16,520 nt of DNA from an uncultured Desulfobacterales bacterium (GCA_945787595.1 CALZJV010000056.1:1-16520); one strand, 5' to 3'. Counted from the first letter of the stretch, positions 6,793-15,376 are shown. The notes: generated from the letters alone by a model not told the origin. Numbers and translations: made by a program.

Positions 6793-7884
6793 TTAACGTT
6801 GTAAAAAATCCTTAAAATCGTCCTCATGAACCTGTTCTTGGGCGATGGCCTGCCCGATTCGCTGCAAGGCGCGTATTTGATCGATACAATCCATCGCCTG
6901 CACCTTATCGACATCAATGTCAGCCAAATTCAATTTTTTGAGCCGATCTCTGGTAAAAGAGATCGTGTAGCGATGATATGTCAGCAATGGCTTAAAATAT
7001 GCGGAAATATAATCGGGACCTGAGCCGGATTTTCGGTCCGGCGGCCGTTGGCTCATCAGCTCCATCAGGATATTTTGCTGCAAATTGGCAGAATCCATGA
7101 AGGAGCTGATCGCATAGGGTGCCCAGTTTAACGCTTTGTAACCCCGGGCTTTGGGATAGGGAATTTTTTCACTGCGAAATCCGGTGCCCACCGAAATAAG
7201 CAGCATATTTTTCTCACCGGGTGCCCAGCCGACACCATACTCAGGCTGAGTGGCTTCCCTAAAAAGCTGAAAAGAAGGATTGTTGTAAGAGCTCATGCCG
7301 CCGTCGATAAATTCGTGTGAGTCACTATCTATTTGAAGGGTGCGGGGCGGGAAATAGGTTGGTGCCGCTGAACTGGCGCGGATTATCTGCCAGAGCGGCA
7401 AATCGGCATTGTTTTGATAAAATTTGCTCTTTTTAGCGTTGGCGAAAAACCACGTCTCACCGCTGGAAGCATTTTTAGATACGATCATCACCAGGGATTT
7501 CAGCTCTGAAGATCCAAGCCTGAGAGGGTGTGAATCAGAATCTGAAAAAATGTCTTGCAGTTCTTTTTCGAGCGGACCGGCTTCGTATTTCGTCCACAGG
7601 CGGCCCATGAGCGGAATTTTGCTGCCCAAGCTGCGCTTGAAAACCAGCGGCCCCTTTTCCACGTAAAAATCCAAAAGGTCACCGGCTTTCATACCTTTGG
7701 CCAAACCGGCCGCCAGAATGGCGCCGGTGCTGGTGCCGCCGATAAAATCGAAATAGTCCCCCAGACACTTCCAAGCGGAATTGTGAGCCTGAAGAATTTC
7801 TTCCATCTTGACCAGCACTTCCGCCGCGATAATCCCGCGAATGCCACCGCCATCTAAAGATAAAAGCCGTGTGGGTCGATCCAT
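6793..7884 (-). CDS. Patatin-like phospholipase
   Basis: The 363-residue protein shows all classic patatin signatures: the oxyanion-hole motif DGGGIRG (11-17), the nucleophile elbow GTSTG with Ser52 (50-54), and the dyad motif IDGGMSSYNNP with Asp194. The Ser-Asp dyad hydrolyses acyl esters of phospholipids or other lipids. The N-terminus begins directly with the catalytic domain and has no signal peptide, so the enzyme is cytosolic or delivered by another route. AAGGAGG lies five bases before the ATG at 7884. Two membrane-protein genes precede it on the same strand (ends about 60 bases apart), suggesting a co-transcribed group. Bacterial relatives include injected toxins and abortive-infection effectors, but no nucleotide cyclase or other sensor gene is nearby, so the use made of this enzyme is open. 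Confidence 0.92.
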   Translation of the reverse strand: MDRPTRLLSLDGGGIRGIIAAEVLVKMEEILQAHNSAWKCLGDYFDFIGGTSTGAILAAGLAKGMKAGDLLDFYVEKGPLVFKRSLGSKIPLMGRLWTKYEAGPLEKELQDIFSDSDSHPLRLGSSELKSLVMIVSKNASSGETWFFANAKKSKFYQNNADLPLWQIIRASSAAPTYFPPRTLQIDSDSHEFIDGGMSSYNNPSFQLFREATQPEYGVGWAPGEKNMLLISVGTGFRSEKIPYPKARGYKALNWAPYAISSFMDSANLQQNILMELMSQRPPDRKSGSGPDYISAYFKPLLTYHRYTISFTRDRLKKLNLADIDVDKVQAMDCIDQIRALQRIGQAIAQEQVHEDDFKDFLQR

Positions 7885-7943
7885 GACAACCTCCTTTTAG
7901 ACAGTTTTGGTGAAGAATTGATTTGGCAAAAATTTACCAATGA

Positions 7944-8585
7944 TCATTTTTCATTGGACAACAAGAGCTTTTGTTCCGCTTTGGTCTCTTTATGAAAAAG
8001 TTTTAATCTCTTCTGGTGAAGGACTTCATTATAGGCATACAACCAAGCGAATAGAACGGTGAGGACAAAACCGTCCAAAGCCATAACGCCAAGGCTAAAT
8101 AATTTCCATTCAGCCGCAATGGTTAAATAAGTACCCATATATAAAATGGCAGCAAAGGTAATCAAGGGGATGTTGATAATGGAAGCGCGCAAAATTCTAA
8201 CTTTGCTTCTGGCGTACGAGAGGTCTGCCATGGGCTGACCTTTGCGGACCATGACATACGCATATTTTTCCTGGTATTTATCGCGCTGGTATTTATCGCA
8301 ACGCTCATTTCTATTACGCGTTGCAATGCGGTGTTTGAGAGATTTTAGACAACATCCGATCCACGATTCCTCTACAAGCCACTTTGCCAGTTTATCAAAA
8401 AATATCCCCAATACATAAGCAAGGGCAAACACCAAAGCGGTCGCCAGGGCCTGATATTTATCAAATTTGGTAGCCATAAAATTGATTGAATTCACTCCGA
8501 TGGCGCTACTGACAACCAGAAATAGCCAAACACAGGCCTGAAATCCGATGATGAGTAATTCTACAAAAAGGGTGGTTGTGCTCAT
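7944..8585 (-). CDS. Membrane protein with four predicted transmembrane helices, unknown function
   Basis: The 213-residue product has hydrophobic segments at about 5-28, 44-66, 133-155 and 160-185. Between the second and third lies a charged cytoplasm-like loop rich in Arg, Lys and Tyr (KHRIATRNRNERCDKYQRDKYQEKY), and the C-terminal tail is basic and helical (QKRLKLFHKETKAEQK). GGAGAG precedes the ATG at 8585. The gene sits 59 bases upstream of the patatin start and 66 bases after the anchored protein at 8652-9470, so the three are probably transcribed together. I do not recognise a named family. Being next to a phospholipase, it could be a membrane partner, docking site or protective protein; this is inference. 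Confidence 0.75.
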   Translation of the reverse strand: MSTTTLFVELLIIGFQACVWLFLVVSSAIGVNSINFMATKFDKYQALATALVFALAYVLGIFFDKLAKWLVEESWIGCCLKSLKHRIATRNRNERCDKYQRDKYQEKYAYVMVRKGQPMADLSYARSKVRILRASIINIPLITFAAILYMGTYLTIAAEWKLFSLGVMALDGFVLTVLFAWLYAYNEVLHQKRLKLFHKETKAEQKLLLSNEK

Positions 8586-8651
8586 GATCTCTCCAATTCT
8601 AATAAGTCAGGGCAAAGCATCAATCCCGTTTTTCATTTGATCACCAACTTC

Positions 8652-9470
8652 TTAGTTGCAATAGGCATCAAGTTTTACAACCGAATGAATCTGCATCCGG
8701 GCACCTTTTCTTATTACAAATTCGCTGAGTCCTATTTCACTTTTCGGATTGCCCCAGTCATAAGTATACCCTAACCGGGTCCATGGGTATGGATATTCCT
8801 CAATTGTATAAGAGGTGCGCTTATTTTTATTAAACCAACAGATGTGATCGTCGGCGACGGTCAAAAATTTATCGGATTTGGGGAAATCCAGCCCGGCTTC
8901 ACGATCGGTAATTTCCGGATCCGGTGAGGGCCGAAATACATCTCCCGGGTCAGCCCAAATTTGCACCAAATCTGTCTTTTCGGCGTTTGGCGGCAGCCCC
9001 AACAGTTGTTTTAAACGCAAAGCCAGTTTTTCCGATGAGAGATTTAGTTTCCTGCAGAAATTTTTTAATTCCGGAGCCACCGTCACCCAAACATCAGATT
9101 TGGCAATTTGACTAGGGACTTTGCCGTCATAAATATCCGCAGCGGTCCAGGTTACAACCAAAAAACGAGAATCACCTGATTTTCCTTGCCATATCAGGTC
9201 AGGATTATAAGCCACTATCGGAATAAGCTCGCGTGAAATCTCCGCCGACTCTGCTATTTCAGCATCCTTAACCGCCTTTAAATAAGCCTGTTGAAGTTCA
9301 TTTTCAGATAAGTCCTCAATCGCATATGAATCGGAAGTATCCAGGCGACCGGACCAGCACGCTTTAAGCAAAACGACGTTTGCTGCGAACAGTAAGAATG
9401 CCAAAATGCTAAAAAGCCAAAGGGGAAGCTCAAGTAATTTTATTTTGCTGTTTTTTTTCTGATTCTTCAT
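8652..9470 (-). CDS. Single-anchor membrane protein with large soluble domain, unknown function
   Basis: This 272-residue protein starts with a lysine-rich segment (KNQKKNSKIK), then one hydrophobic helix at about 14-36 (LPLWLFSILAFLLFAANVVLL), followed by a soluble domain that probably faces the periplasm. That domain has a helical start (ENELQQAYLKAVKDAEIAESAE), a WQGKSGDSRFLVVTWTA strand region, a helical KLNLSSEKLALRLKQLLGLPP segment and an aromatic-rich C-terminal half (TIEEYPYPWTRLGYTYDW). The Shine-Dalgarno (GGAG) lies about 11 bases from the ATG, longer than for its neighbours. No family is recognised. It is first in the likely three-gene group with the four-helix protein and patatin. 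Confidence 0.7.
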   Translation of the reverse strand: MKNQKKNSKIKLLELPLWLFSILAFLLFAANVVLLKACWSGRLDTSDSYAIEDLSENELQQAYLKAVKDAEIAESAEISRELIPIVAYNPDLIWQGKSGDSRFLVVTWTAADIYDGKVPSQIAKSDVWVTVAPELKNFCRKLNLSSEKLALRLKQLLGLPPNAEKTDLVQIWADPGDVFRPSPDPEITDREAGLDFPKSDKFLTVADDHICWFNKNKRTSYTIEEYPYPWTRLGYTYDWGNPKSEIGLSEFVIRKGARMQIHSVVKLDAYCN

Positions 9471-9704
9471 TTTCTAAATATCTCCGCCTTTTCGATTTTT
9501 GGCTAACACCGGTCGAAATCGAATAAGAACTCGCAAGCAGTTTGTCCTGTTTTAAAACATTCGGTAAGTTACTCTTCAATTTTCTTTACTTTTGCACGCC
9601 ATTGAAACTTCTTTTAGTATTGTGAAACTCGCGTCTTCATGTTTGACATTATTTCACCAATGCTTGTGTAGTATGTAAACACAGCCGTTTTATTATTTTC
9701 TAAA

Positions 9705-10030
9705 AAATTTATTGCAGAGATAATGCCAAATTGAACGGAAGTGTATTTACTTAAACAAGAAAAGATGTAACACCCTGATTATTTACAATTATTTTTGATG
9801 TAAATTTTCCTAAATGAACTGAATCGTATAGGAATATAGGAATTCACCATTTTAACTGCCAAGTTAATTTACGGTTTCAGGGATTTAATATCAATTTGAT
9901 TTACAAAGAAAACAATGGCAGACACCAGCAATTGTCGACGCTTGGCTATTGCTTATCCGTTGCATCCATCTTTTTGGAATGCCCTTTCATATTCATAGGT
10001 TTTTTATAAGATCATCAATGTCAGGCTTTT
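9705..10030 (-). repeat. RAYT-flank repeat, copy 2 (continues into transposase remnant)
   Basis: The sequence from 9705 to about 9978 is a near match of copy 1, with landmark ATATCAATTTGATTTACA at 9888-9905. Beyond that it matches copy 3 (GAATGCCC, then GATCATCAATGTCAG at 10013-10027), which is coding sequence for the C-terminus of a RAYT transposase. Compared with copy 1 it has a tandem duplication TATAGGAA at 9827-9842. The rest of the gene-free interval 9471-10480 is AT-rich: 9471-9704 and 10212-10480 show no convincing gene or motif. Confidence 0.85.
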
Positions 10031-10211
10031 GCCTGGAATCTACAAATCGTGTCACAGAGTAGATGATTTCGCCCAAATATCGGGCAACATCAGCACCGGG
10101 ATAACCAAGCTCTTTTACCGCAATCCAAGAGATCGAACCGCGGGCTCCAACTACATCCCGCCTGCGGCTGCCTGAACGAGATTCGTTTAGGAAAATAGCG
10201 CACCAACTCTT
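9993..10211 (-). pseudogene. RAYT (REP-associated Y1 transposase) C-terminal remnant
   Basis: The minus-strand frame, open from 10211 to a TGA at 9993, encodes SRSGSRRRDVVGARGSISWI followed by AVKELGYPGADVARYLG and QKPDIDDLIKNL. This is the DnaA-like helix-turn-helix found at the C-terminus of many RAYT transposases (R..VVGARGSI...AV.ELGY.GA.VAR.LG). The catalytic N-terminal domain with its His-x-His and Tyr is absent. Upstream frames are broken by stops, so this is a decayed element. Copy 3 near 16300-16350 retains only the last part (LKSDIDDLIQCYERYSRT). Confidence 0.7.
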
Positions 10212-10480
10212 TTATATACCGATCTTCCTGACACACAACCGATATGATGCAAAAACCCCGGGCGCGGATTTTCTCATTATCTTGGAATAGGTATTAAATC
10301 TTAGGTATGAAGTTAATTGTTAAGCACGTTTTGCGGATGTCCCGGTTTTCGACTATACAATAACCCAGATCTCAGAGTCTAATTGGAGCGCTGAAATTCA
10401 CAATTCAAAGTTTGACACCATTATAGTCCAGTTCAACTAAAATTTGGCTTAAAAATCGTATGGGTTATCGGACAAACTCT

Positions 10481-12031
10481 TTATGCTAAAATATCCAAAA
10501 ACAACTGTGCATTCTCAGGTGCAGTAATGTTCCAGCAGTGCATATGGGCCAAAAGATTGACCTGTGTGGCACTCAAATCGATGACTTTCGGAGGATTTTG
10601 AAAAAAGGTTTTATAGTGGGGGAAGGTTCCCAACGACCCGGTGCCGATCTTTTTTCTGATATTAGCGGGCAGCCTGCCCTCCCATTCTTTGACTCTGTCA
10701 TTGTAAACCCACAAAACATCAACTTCCCAGCCGCCTTCAATGCCGTAGTGCGGAGCTTCTCTAACAGGATATTTCGCTCTATGCATTGCAGTTTAACCCG
10801 CTTCTTTTTTGATCAGCAGATTTTCTACTAATTCCGGATACATTTTCTTTGGAAAGACATGATTCAGGTTAAATGGAGGTGTCTTACCGAAAAGTGGTGG
10901 GATCGAATCGTTGATTTCATCTTTTCCCCCTCCCTTTAACTGGGCCTTGGTGTTGACAAATACCACAACACGTTCAACCTTACGCATGAGCAGTGACATT
11001 ATCCCGAGATTTTCCAGGATACCAGCATCACCAAACGTGTACTCTTTAGCACGGGTATTATCGGCATCAGGTACTGACCAGTGTCTGAATTCGGGAAAAC
11101 CCAACCAGTCTAAACCGAGTTTCGCCAGAACTTCGGCCGGTGCGGCTCCGCTGGTGCCAGCCACGTCAGATAGGGTGTACAAATGCCGTGAAGCTCCAAG
11201 CCGCACTTTTACGACCTGGGAGTTATCCGGTGGATCATCAGGTTCATCAGAATCGAATCCCAGTGGTTCAATGTATCCTCCGCCCAGATTCAGCCCGTTC
11301 GAACCGGCCCCGTTATGTAAAACCCGAGCACCGGTATAAAGCGGCGTTGTCTCAAAATGAATCCTTTGAGGTAATCCCTTTGGGTTATCTGCTCGCAGAA
11401 GAGTTGAACCGACAATCAAAAACGGCCGGCCTTCACGAACCGTGTAAAAATCATCCTCGCTCAACCGCGAATTATTTTTTAAAATATTAGAAACGGAAAC
11501 TGAATTAAGGCTGAACGATCGCTTGAGTGAGTCAATTTCAAGAGGTTTTAGAAAAACATCGCCAATCGCTCTTGAATATGTTTCATCGCCGGCAAAGCGA
11601 ATGGCTTGTTCGAAAAAATCATCGATAATAACGGAATTTGAAATTAAATGCGCAAAACTGTTTCGATCTGTTTTTTTAAGGGCTTCAACCGTCAGATCTT
11701 CGGGTGGAATGACCTGTCCCAAAAACATCTCATCCGTCCAGTTATCGTTCAGGTAAGTAAAAGGCACACTAGCCCAGGAGCCGCCGGAGACGCAAGATAT
11801 GTATCTAACATTTTTTAAAAGATTTAAGTCCTTGAGGCCTCGTAATTGCCCCAAAACGCAGGAAGCCGACCGAGTCCCCCCTCCTGAAAACGCCAACCCA
11901 ACATTTGGCCTGGTTTCAAGTTCAACGACCTTATACCGGGAATCATCGATTTCCGGAAAAGTAAAATCGTCTCTGGTAGCATCCCAGATTTTACAAGTAA
12001 CATATTTGGTTCGTTTCCCGATGGCTGACAT
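10481..12031 (-). pseudogene. cPLA2-like patatin phospholipase, interrupted by an in-frame stop
   Basis: The start at 12031 is fixed by AAAGGAGG directly upstream (an in-frame ATG at 12052 lacks one). The first 412 residues contain SGGGTRSASCVLGQL (oxyanion hole, about residue 49 on), SCVSGGSWASV (nucleophile Ser about 82, a cPLA2-like VSGGSW rather than GTSTG) and FGDAGILENLG (dyad Asp about 334). A TAA at 10793-10795 then ends the frame. The very same frame continues for 103 more codons with protein-like sequence (EVDVLWVYNDRVKEWEGRLP) to a stop at 10481. A single base change would restore one protein of about 516 residues. The catalytic residues all precede the stop, so a shortened enzyme could still fold. 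TAA is not a known recoding codon, so decay or a sequence error is likelier than readthrough. No signal peptide is present. Confidence 0.82.
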
Positions 12032-12036
12032 GATTT

Positions 12037-12044
12037 CCTCCTTT
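12037..12044 (-). promoter_or_regulatory. Shine-Dalgarno site deciding the second patatin start
   Basis: AAAGGAGG on the minus strand, five bases before the ATG at 12031. It supports a start seven codons inside the longest open frame. Confidence 0.8.
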
Positions 12045-12128
12045 ACTGACAAATATTGGTTTCATCGTGGGTGTCTTTACTGCCACTGATAATGTTATTA
12101 TTCCGAGCGTAACGTTTCAGAAATTGCA

Positions 12129-13061
12129 TCATCCTCGATTTGTTTTCCAGCTATCAATTATTTGTCGGATACTTGCCGGCCGATCCGTCATTATTCCATC
12201 TACACCTCTGTCCAATATTTTAAATATCTTTTCTTCAGATGGAATTTTTTTATCGATGGCAGGGAGAAATGGCCCAAAACCAGTCAGAAAAACAAATGTA
12301 GAACCACCCGCTTCACGAACTTTTTCAATTGTTTTAATTCCTGAATAAGTGCTGTCATAGCTAGTTTCGAGAGCTCGATTTTTCATTTCCATTTTGAAAA
12401 ACAAAAGAAAAAGCTGCTCTTGAATGGAAAGGCCAGTAGGGTATTTATTATCACTTAATTCTCGGAATTCATCTATATAATCATCATACACGCTCACTAC
12501 CACTTTTGTTCGATTGCTGAGGTCATTATTTAAAATATCTGTAAAAACCCGGATGTTGTCTTTAAGTCCTTTTCTATCGGTGTCATTAACTTTCCTTTTA
12601 AATGATTTCTTCATTTCTATATTCAATGGAATGTTGGGGAATTTTTTTAAAAAGTTTGATAGAAGGAGAAGTTGACGGTCTTTATCCTCTGGAACGTTCG
12701 AAAGGTCTATTTTTTCTTTTTTAAGTTCCAATATCTCAGGATTCGCCACCCAGGCCTTTTTATTCAATTCATTCCATTTATAATGGTAAATCTTTCTTCT
12801 TTCCCGGGATCTTTCGGCTGGGCAGTTATTTTCCCCTTCAATACGCACGTTATCCAGACTTGGACCATGCCATACCACGAACTCACCGTCACAGGTTAGC
12901 TGGACATCAAGTTCTAAAACATCAGCCTTCGCTTCATTCAAAGCATGGTTGAAACCCATGACCGTGCTTTCCGGCATTTCCAAAGCACCTCCCCTATGGG
13001 CAAAAAGAAGCGGCGTTTTCAATTCAAATATCGGTTCTTTTCGAAAATATTCAATGCTCAT
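12129..13061 (-). CDS. Glycerophosphodiester phosphodiesterase-family protein
   Basis: The 310-residue protein opens with the GDPD signature: AHRGGALEMPEST (His22, Arg23, Glu31), VLELDVQLTCDGEFVVWHG (Glu50, Asp52, His65), later NIEMKKS (about 147-153) and GVDGIMTDRPASI near the end. GDPD enzymes hydrolyse glycerophosphodiesters from phospholipid breakdown to glycerol-3-phosphate plus an alcohol; some relatives are phospholipase D-like toxins. The usual His-Asp pair after DG-x-x-V is His-Gly here. A long charged insert (about 75-140) separates the first two motif blocks and a phenylalanine-rich helix lies near 225-235. There is no signal peptide. AAGGAAG lies seven bases before the ATG at 13061. 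The next gene is the cPLA2-like patatin, so two lipid-attacking enzymes sit together and could act in sequence (deacylation, then head-group removal). Confidence 0.88.
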   Translation of the reverse strand: MSIEYFRKEPIFELKTPLLFAHRGGALEMPESTVMGFNHALNEAKADVLELDVQLTCDGEFVVWHGPSLDNVRIEGENNCPAERSRERRKIYHYKWNELNKKAWVANPEILELKKEKIDLSNVPEDKDRQLLLLSNFLKKFPNIPLNIEMKKSFKRKVNDTDRKGLKDNIRVFTDILNNDLSNRTKVVVSVYDDYIDEFRELSDNKYPTGLSIQEQLFLLFFKMEMKNRALETSYDSTYSGIKTIEKVREAGGSTFVFLTGFGPFLPAIDKKIPSEEKIFKILDRGVDGIMTDRPASIRQIIDSWKTNRG

Positions 13062-13271
13062 TACAAACTTCCTTTTTGTTAAGGTTAAATTATTAAGATA
13101 TCATGGTTTAGGTAAAATTTCATCAGCGGAAGCTCATCTCCTTGAATCAGGTCTTTCCCCACCCCCGCAATCACGCAACGTATTTGCGGTCGCCCACTTA
13201 CCCAAGCAGCGGTATTAAACAACCACTAATCAATTCAAACCTTTTTCTTACGCTTAGCCTTTCTCAACAAA

Positions 13272-13439
13272 TTAGAGCAATAAACTACGCGCTTCAGGTG
13301 GCTTTCGCCCGAAAAGGGACAATATATATTCCGATTGCTTTACAAAAGCGTCAGAATCTGCACCATCACCAAAGATTTTTCGGCGTTCGATCCCATACAC
13401 AATGTGCTGCAGCGCATCCGCTTCATCAATTCCGGCCTT
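13272..13439 (-). pseudogene. RAYT transposase relic, N-terminal part with internal deletion
   Basis: The minus-strand frame from 13439 to a TAA at 13272 encodes AGIDEADALQHIVYGIERRK, then IFGDGADSDAFVKQ and ILSLFGRKPPEARSLLL. The first part matches the start of RAYT/Y1 transposases (ID.P.AL.HI..RGIERRKIF.DD.DR..F). The later part resembles a segment far downstream in the same family, ending FVEKG after the stop. The catalytic core between them is missing, and no start codon with a ribosome site is present. It is a dead, internally deleted element, distinct in sequence from the 9993-10211 remnant. The rest of 13062-13532 shows nothing else convincing. Confidence 0.6.
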
Positions 13440-13532
13440 TCATAGTATGGCAATTCCAACAGCCGCAAAATTCAATCATGTCAATCCATATATCCATATC
13501 CGTCCCATACTGTTTCCAGCGCACCAAAAATC

Positions 13533-14720
13533 TCACGCGTCGCAGCTGAAAATGTCGGCGCCCCCATGTTCTGCTCCATCGTAGACGATCATGAAAAGAT
13601 AGATACCCGGTTCTTCCTTTAGTAGAGTGATACCTTCAGCCTTGATATTTTTAGGAACAGGTATTTTGCACAACGTCTTGATATGGCTTTGCATGGCCTC
13701 GCGCTCGTTTTTTCCTGGAACCATGTTTTCCCCGTCCCAGAAAAAAACATGATACGGCAAAGGCTCGTCGCCCACGGGGCCGCCAAGGATCAAAAACCCC
13801 TTCTCTACGGTTGCCATGCCCCGGATGCCTAGCCCGTCCAAGTTGACATAGCGTACCTCCTGCGCGACATCTTTTTCGCTGAATTTCTTTTTGAAATTCT
13901 CTTCTTTACCCTTTTTTGGTTGTAAAACCATTACCGGGATGTAATTGTCGCGCAGCCTCGGTCCTCGAAAGCCAATGTACAACTTGTCGTCCCCATCTGC
14001 TGCGATACCCTCTATATCAATGCCGTTCTCCTTGCTTGCGATCACTTGGAAGGGGCTAAGTACGGTATGGTTCAGTATAAAATCGCGCAGACTCATGGAT
14101 TTGAGGGACTTCTTATCATTCTTATCGAATGTACCGTCATCTTTGAGCTTTAGCCGAATCAACTGTTCGCGACTCGGCTCAATCGCCGTCTGAGAAAGTC
14201 GGTTTAGATTATCTTGCACTGTCTCATCGTCATCGAGGTCGTTTTTGACCTTCAGTCGTTTCCTGGAATGTGAACCGATCACGTAGAAGTATTTGTCTCC
14301 GCGGGCGATTCCTTCGATATCGACTTCGTTGGCTTCTCTCGCAAGCCGAATGATCCCATCGGGCTCGCCCGTATAGTCAAAGGTACTTGGGGCTTTGCGT
14401 TTGAGTACCAGCACCGTGACACCTTCATCAGCGCCGATCAGAAGGTATCGTTCGGCGAAGACAATACCACTGATATTCTTGCCATATTCATTGTCGAAAT
14501 CGCCGTCGTCAAAGTCGTTTAATTTCTCGACTTCTCTTTTTAATTCATCGCTAAAGGCGAACGTTACACTTTTGTCCCGGTGTTTTCTAGCTTTTTTGAC
14601 TTCCTCACTGCCGGCAGGTGCTGTGGTGTAAAACCCGACCGCAAGAGCTATCGCAAAAAAAACAGCAAGAGACCTGATTACCGATCTGGATTCTTTTTGT
14701 TCATGGTGCGATTCTTTCAT
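13533..14720 (-). CDS. Exported DUF3616-like protein
   Basis: The start at 14720 follows AAGGAGG at suitable distance, giving 395 residues; an ATG at 14729 is too close to that site. After a charged head (KESHHEQKESRSVIR) comes a hydrophobic stretch (SLAVFFAIALAVGFYTTAPAGS) that reads as a signal peptide or membrane anchor. The body matches DUF3616 with its repeated propeller-like phrases: VDIEGIARGDKYFYVIGSHS, GIDIEGIAADGDDKLYIGFRGPR, VNLDGLGIRGMATVEKGFLI and AEGITLL. The family is thought to form a beta-propeller, and its biochemical role is not established to my knowledge. It is one of the few proteins here with an export signal. It lies upstream of the GDPD gene, separated by about 470 bases containing a transposase relic, so co-transcription is doubtful. 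Confidence 0.8.
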   Translation of the reverse strand: MKESHHEQKESRSVIRSLAVFFAIALAVGFYTTAPAGSEEVKKARKHRDKSVTFAFSDELKREVEKLNDFDDGDFDNEYGKNISGIVFAERYLLIGADEGVTVLVLKRKAPSTFDYTGEPDGIIRLAREANEVDIEGIARGDKYFYVIGSHSRKRLKVKNDLDDDETVQDNLNRLSQTAIEPSREQLIRLKLKDDGTFDKNDKKSLKSMSLRDFILNHTVLSPFQVIASKENGIDIEGIAADGDDKLYIGFRGPRLRDNYIPVMVLQPKKGKEENFKKKFSEKDVAQEVRYVNLDGLGIRGMATVEKGFLILGGPVGDEPLPYHVFFWDGENMVPGKNEREAMQSHIKTLCKIPVPKNIKAEGITLLKEEPGIYLFMIVYDGAEHGGADIFSCDA

Positions 14721-14730
14721 TGTCGTCATT

Positions 14731-14737
14731 CCTCCTT
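14731..14737 (-). promoter_or_regulatory. Shine-Dalgarno site deciding the DUF3616 gene start
   Basis: AAGGAGG on the minus strand. Spacing fits the ATG at 14720 (about ten bases) and not the ATG at 14729. Confidence 0.7.
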
Positions 14738-14960
14738 GGACATGCGATGGCATATGCCTCGAAGCGCGCGCCCGAGCGTTCCGGTCAGGTAGGTGTGAGC
14801 ATACCGATTGTGGATGAAACTGCAGTGAACTTGATCTCCAACGGCTCGCTCATTAGATTCTCAGCCCCAAGCAGTGCAGTGAATAATAATGCTCAATCTT
14901 AAATCGCTAATTTTCACCCTAAAATGGACCGACTGAGAATAAAGTTGCCCTTATTTTATG

Positions 14961-15065
14961 CTATTTATTAAAAAATTCTATATAGTCAGCTTTGGTGACC
15001 CGCGGAGACCATTCATAAAATTTGTTGCCAATTTTTATTTTTGTAATAATAAACACTGAATGCAT
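14961..15065 (-). CDS. Doubtful 34-residue ORF in a gene-poor interval
   Basis: An ATG at 15065 opens MHSVFIITKIKIGNKFYEWS, continuing to VTKADYIEFFNK before a TAG. The second half reads like real protein, but no ribosome binding site is at proper distance and a stop lies a few codons upstream. It may be a gene remnant. The remainder of 14754-15376 shows no other gene. It contains a small hairpin AGTGC-TTC-GCACT at 15247-15259 with no T-run. Confidence 0.18.
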   Translation of the reverse strand: MHSVFIITKIKIGNKFYEWSPRVTKADYIEFFNK

Positions 15066-15376
15066 GACAGCCAGTATAATCTATGTCTACTCCTGAATCA
15101 TTGCGGATGTTGGGTTTTAGACACTACAGATTCAATAAGTTGCTGCTTTCCCTCTGTGCTAATCGCATAGATCACTTCGAATGAAATCAATGACAGTGCA
15201 GATTAAAAAAAAACAGTAAATTACAGAAAGTTAGACTCCTCCCTTAAGTGCTTCGCACTCCTCTTCTCACTGACTTGAGCGCCTCAATTAATAAATGTGT
15301 AGAAGAAACTCACTGACAGAGAGTCTTAAACTTTCATGCGACAGAGCCATTAAACTGAATTAAGGTGCTATTCGCA

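Noticed and set aside
6793..7884. CBASS effector (CapV-type patatin)
   Set aside because: No cGAS/DncV-like nucleotidyltransferase, HORMA, TRIP13 or Cap2/Cap3-type gene is visible nearby.
10793..10795. Programmed recoding at the internal stop of the second patatin
   Set aside because: The codon is TAA, whereas known selenocysteine and pyrrolysine recoding uses TGA and TAG; no recoding structure was recognised.
10911..11339. 142-residue plus-strand ORF
   Set aside because: Shadow of the second patatin on the opposite strand.
13142..13549. 135-residue plus-strand ORF
   Set aside because: It is antisense to a RAYT relic and to the DUF3616 gene end; composition is unusual (His- and Gln-rich) and no ribosome site precedes it.
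15247..15259. Hairpin AGTGC-TTC-GCACT as a terminator
   Set aside because: Five-base stem with no following T-run in either direction.
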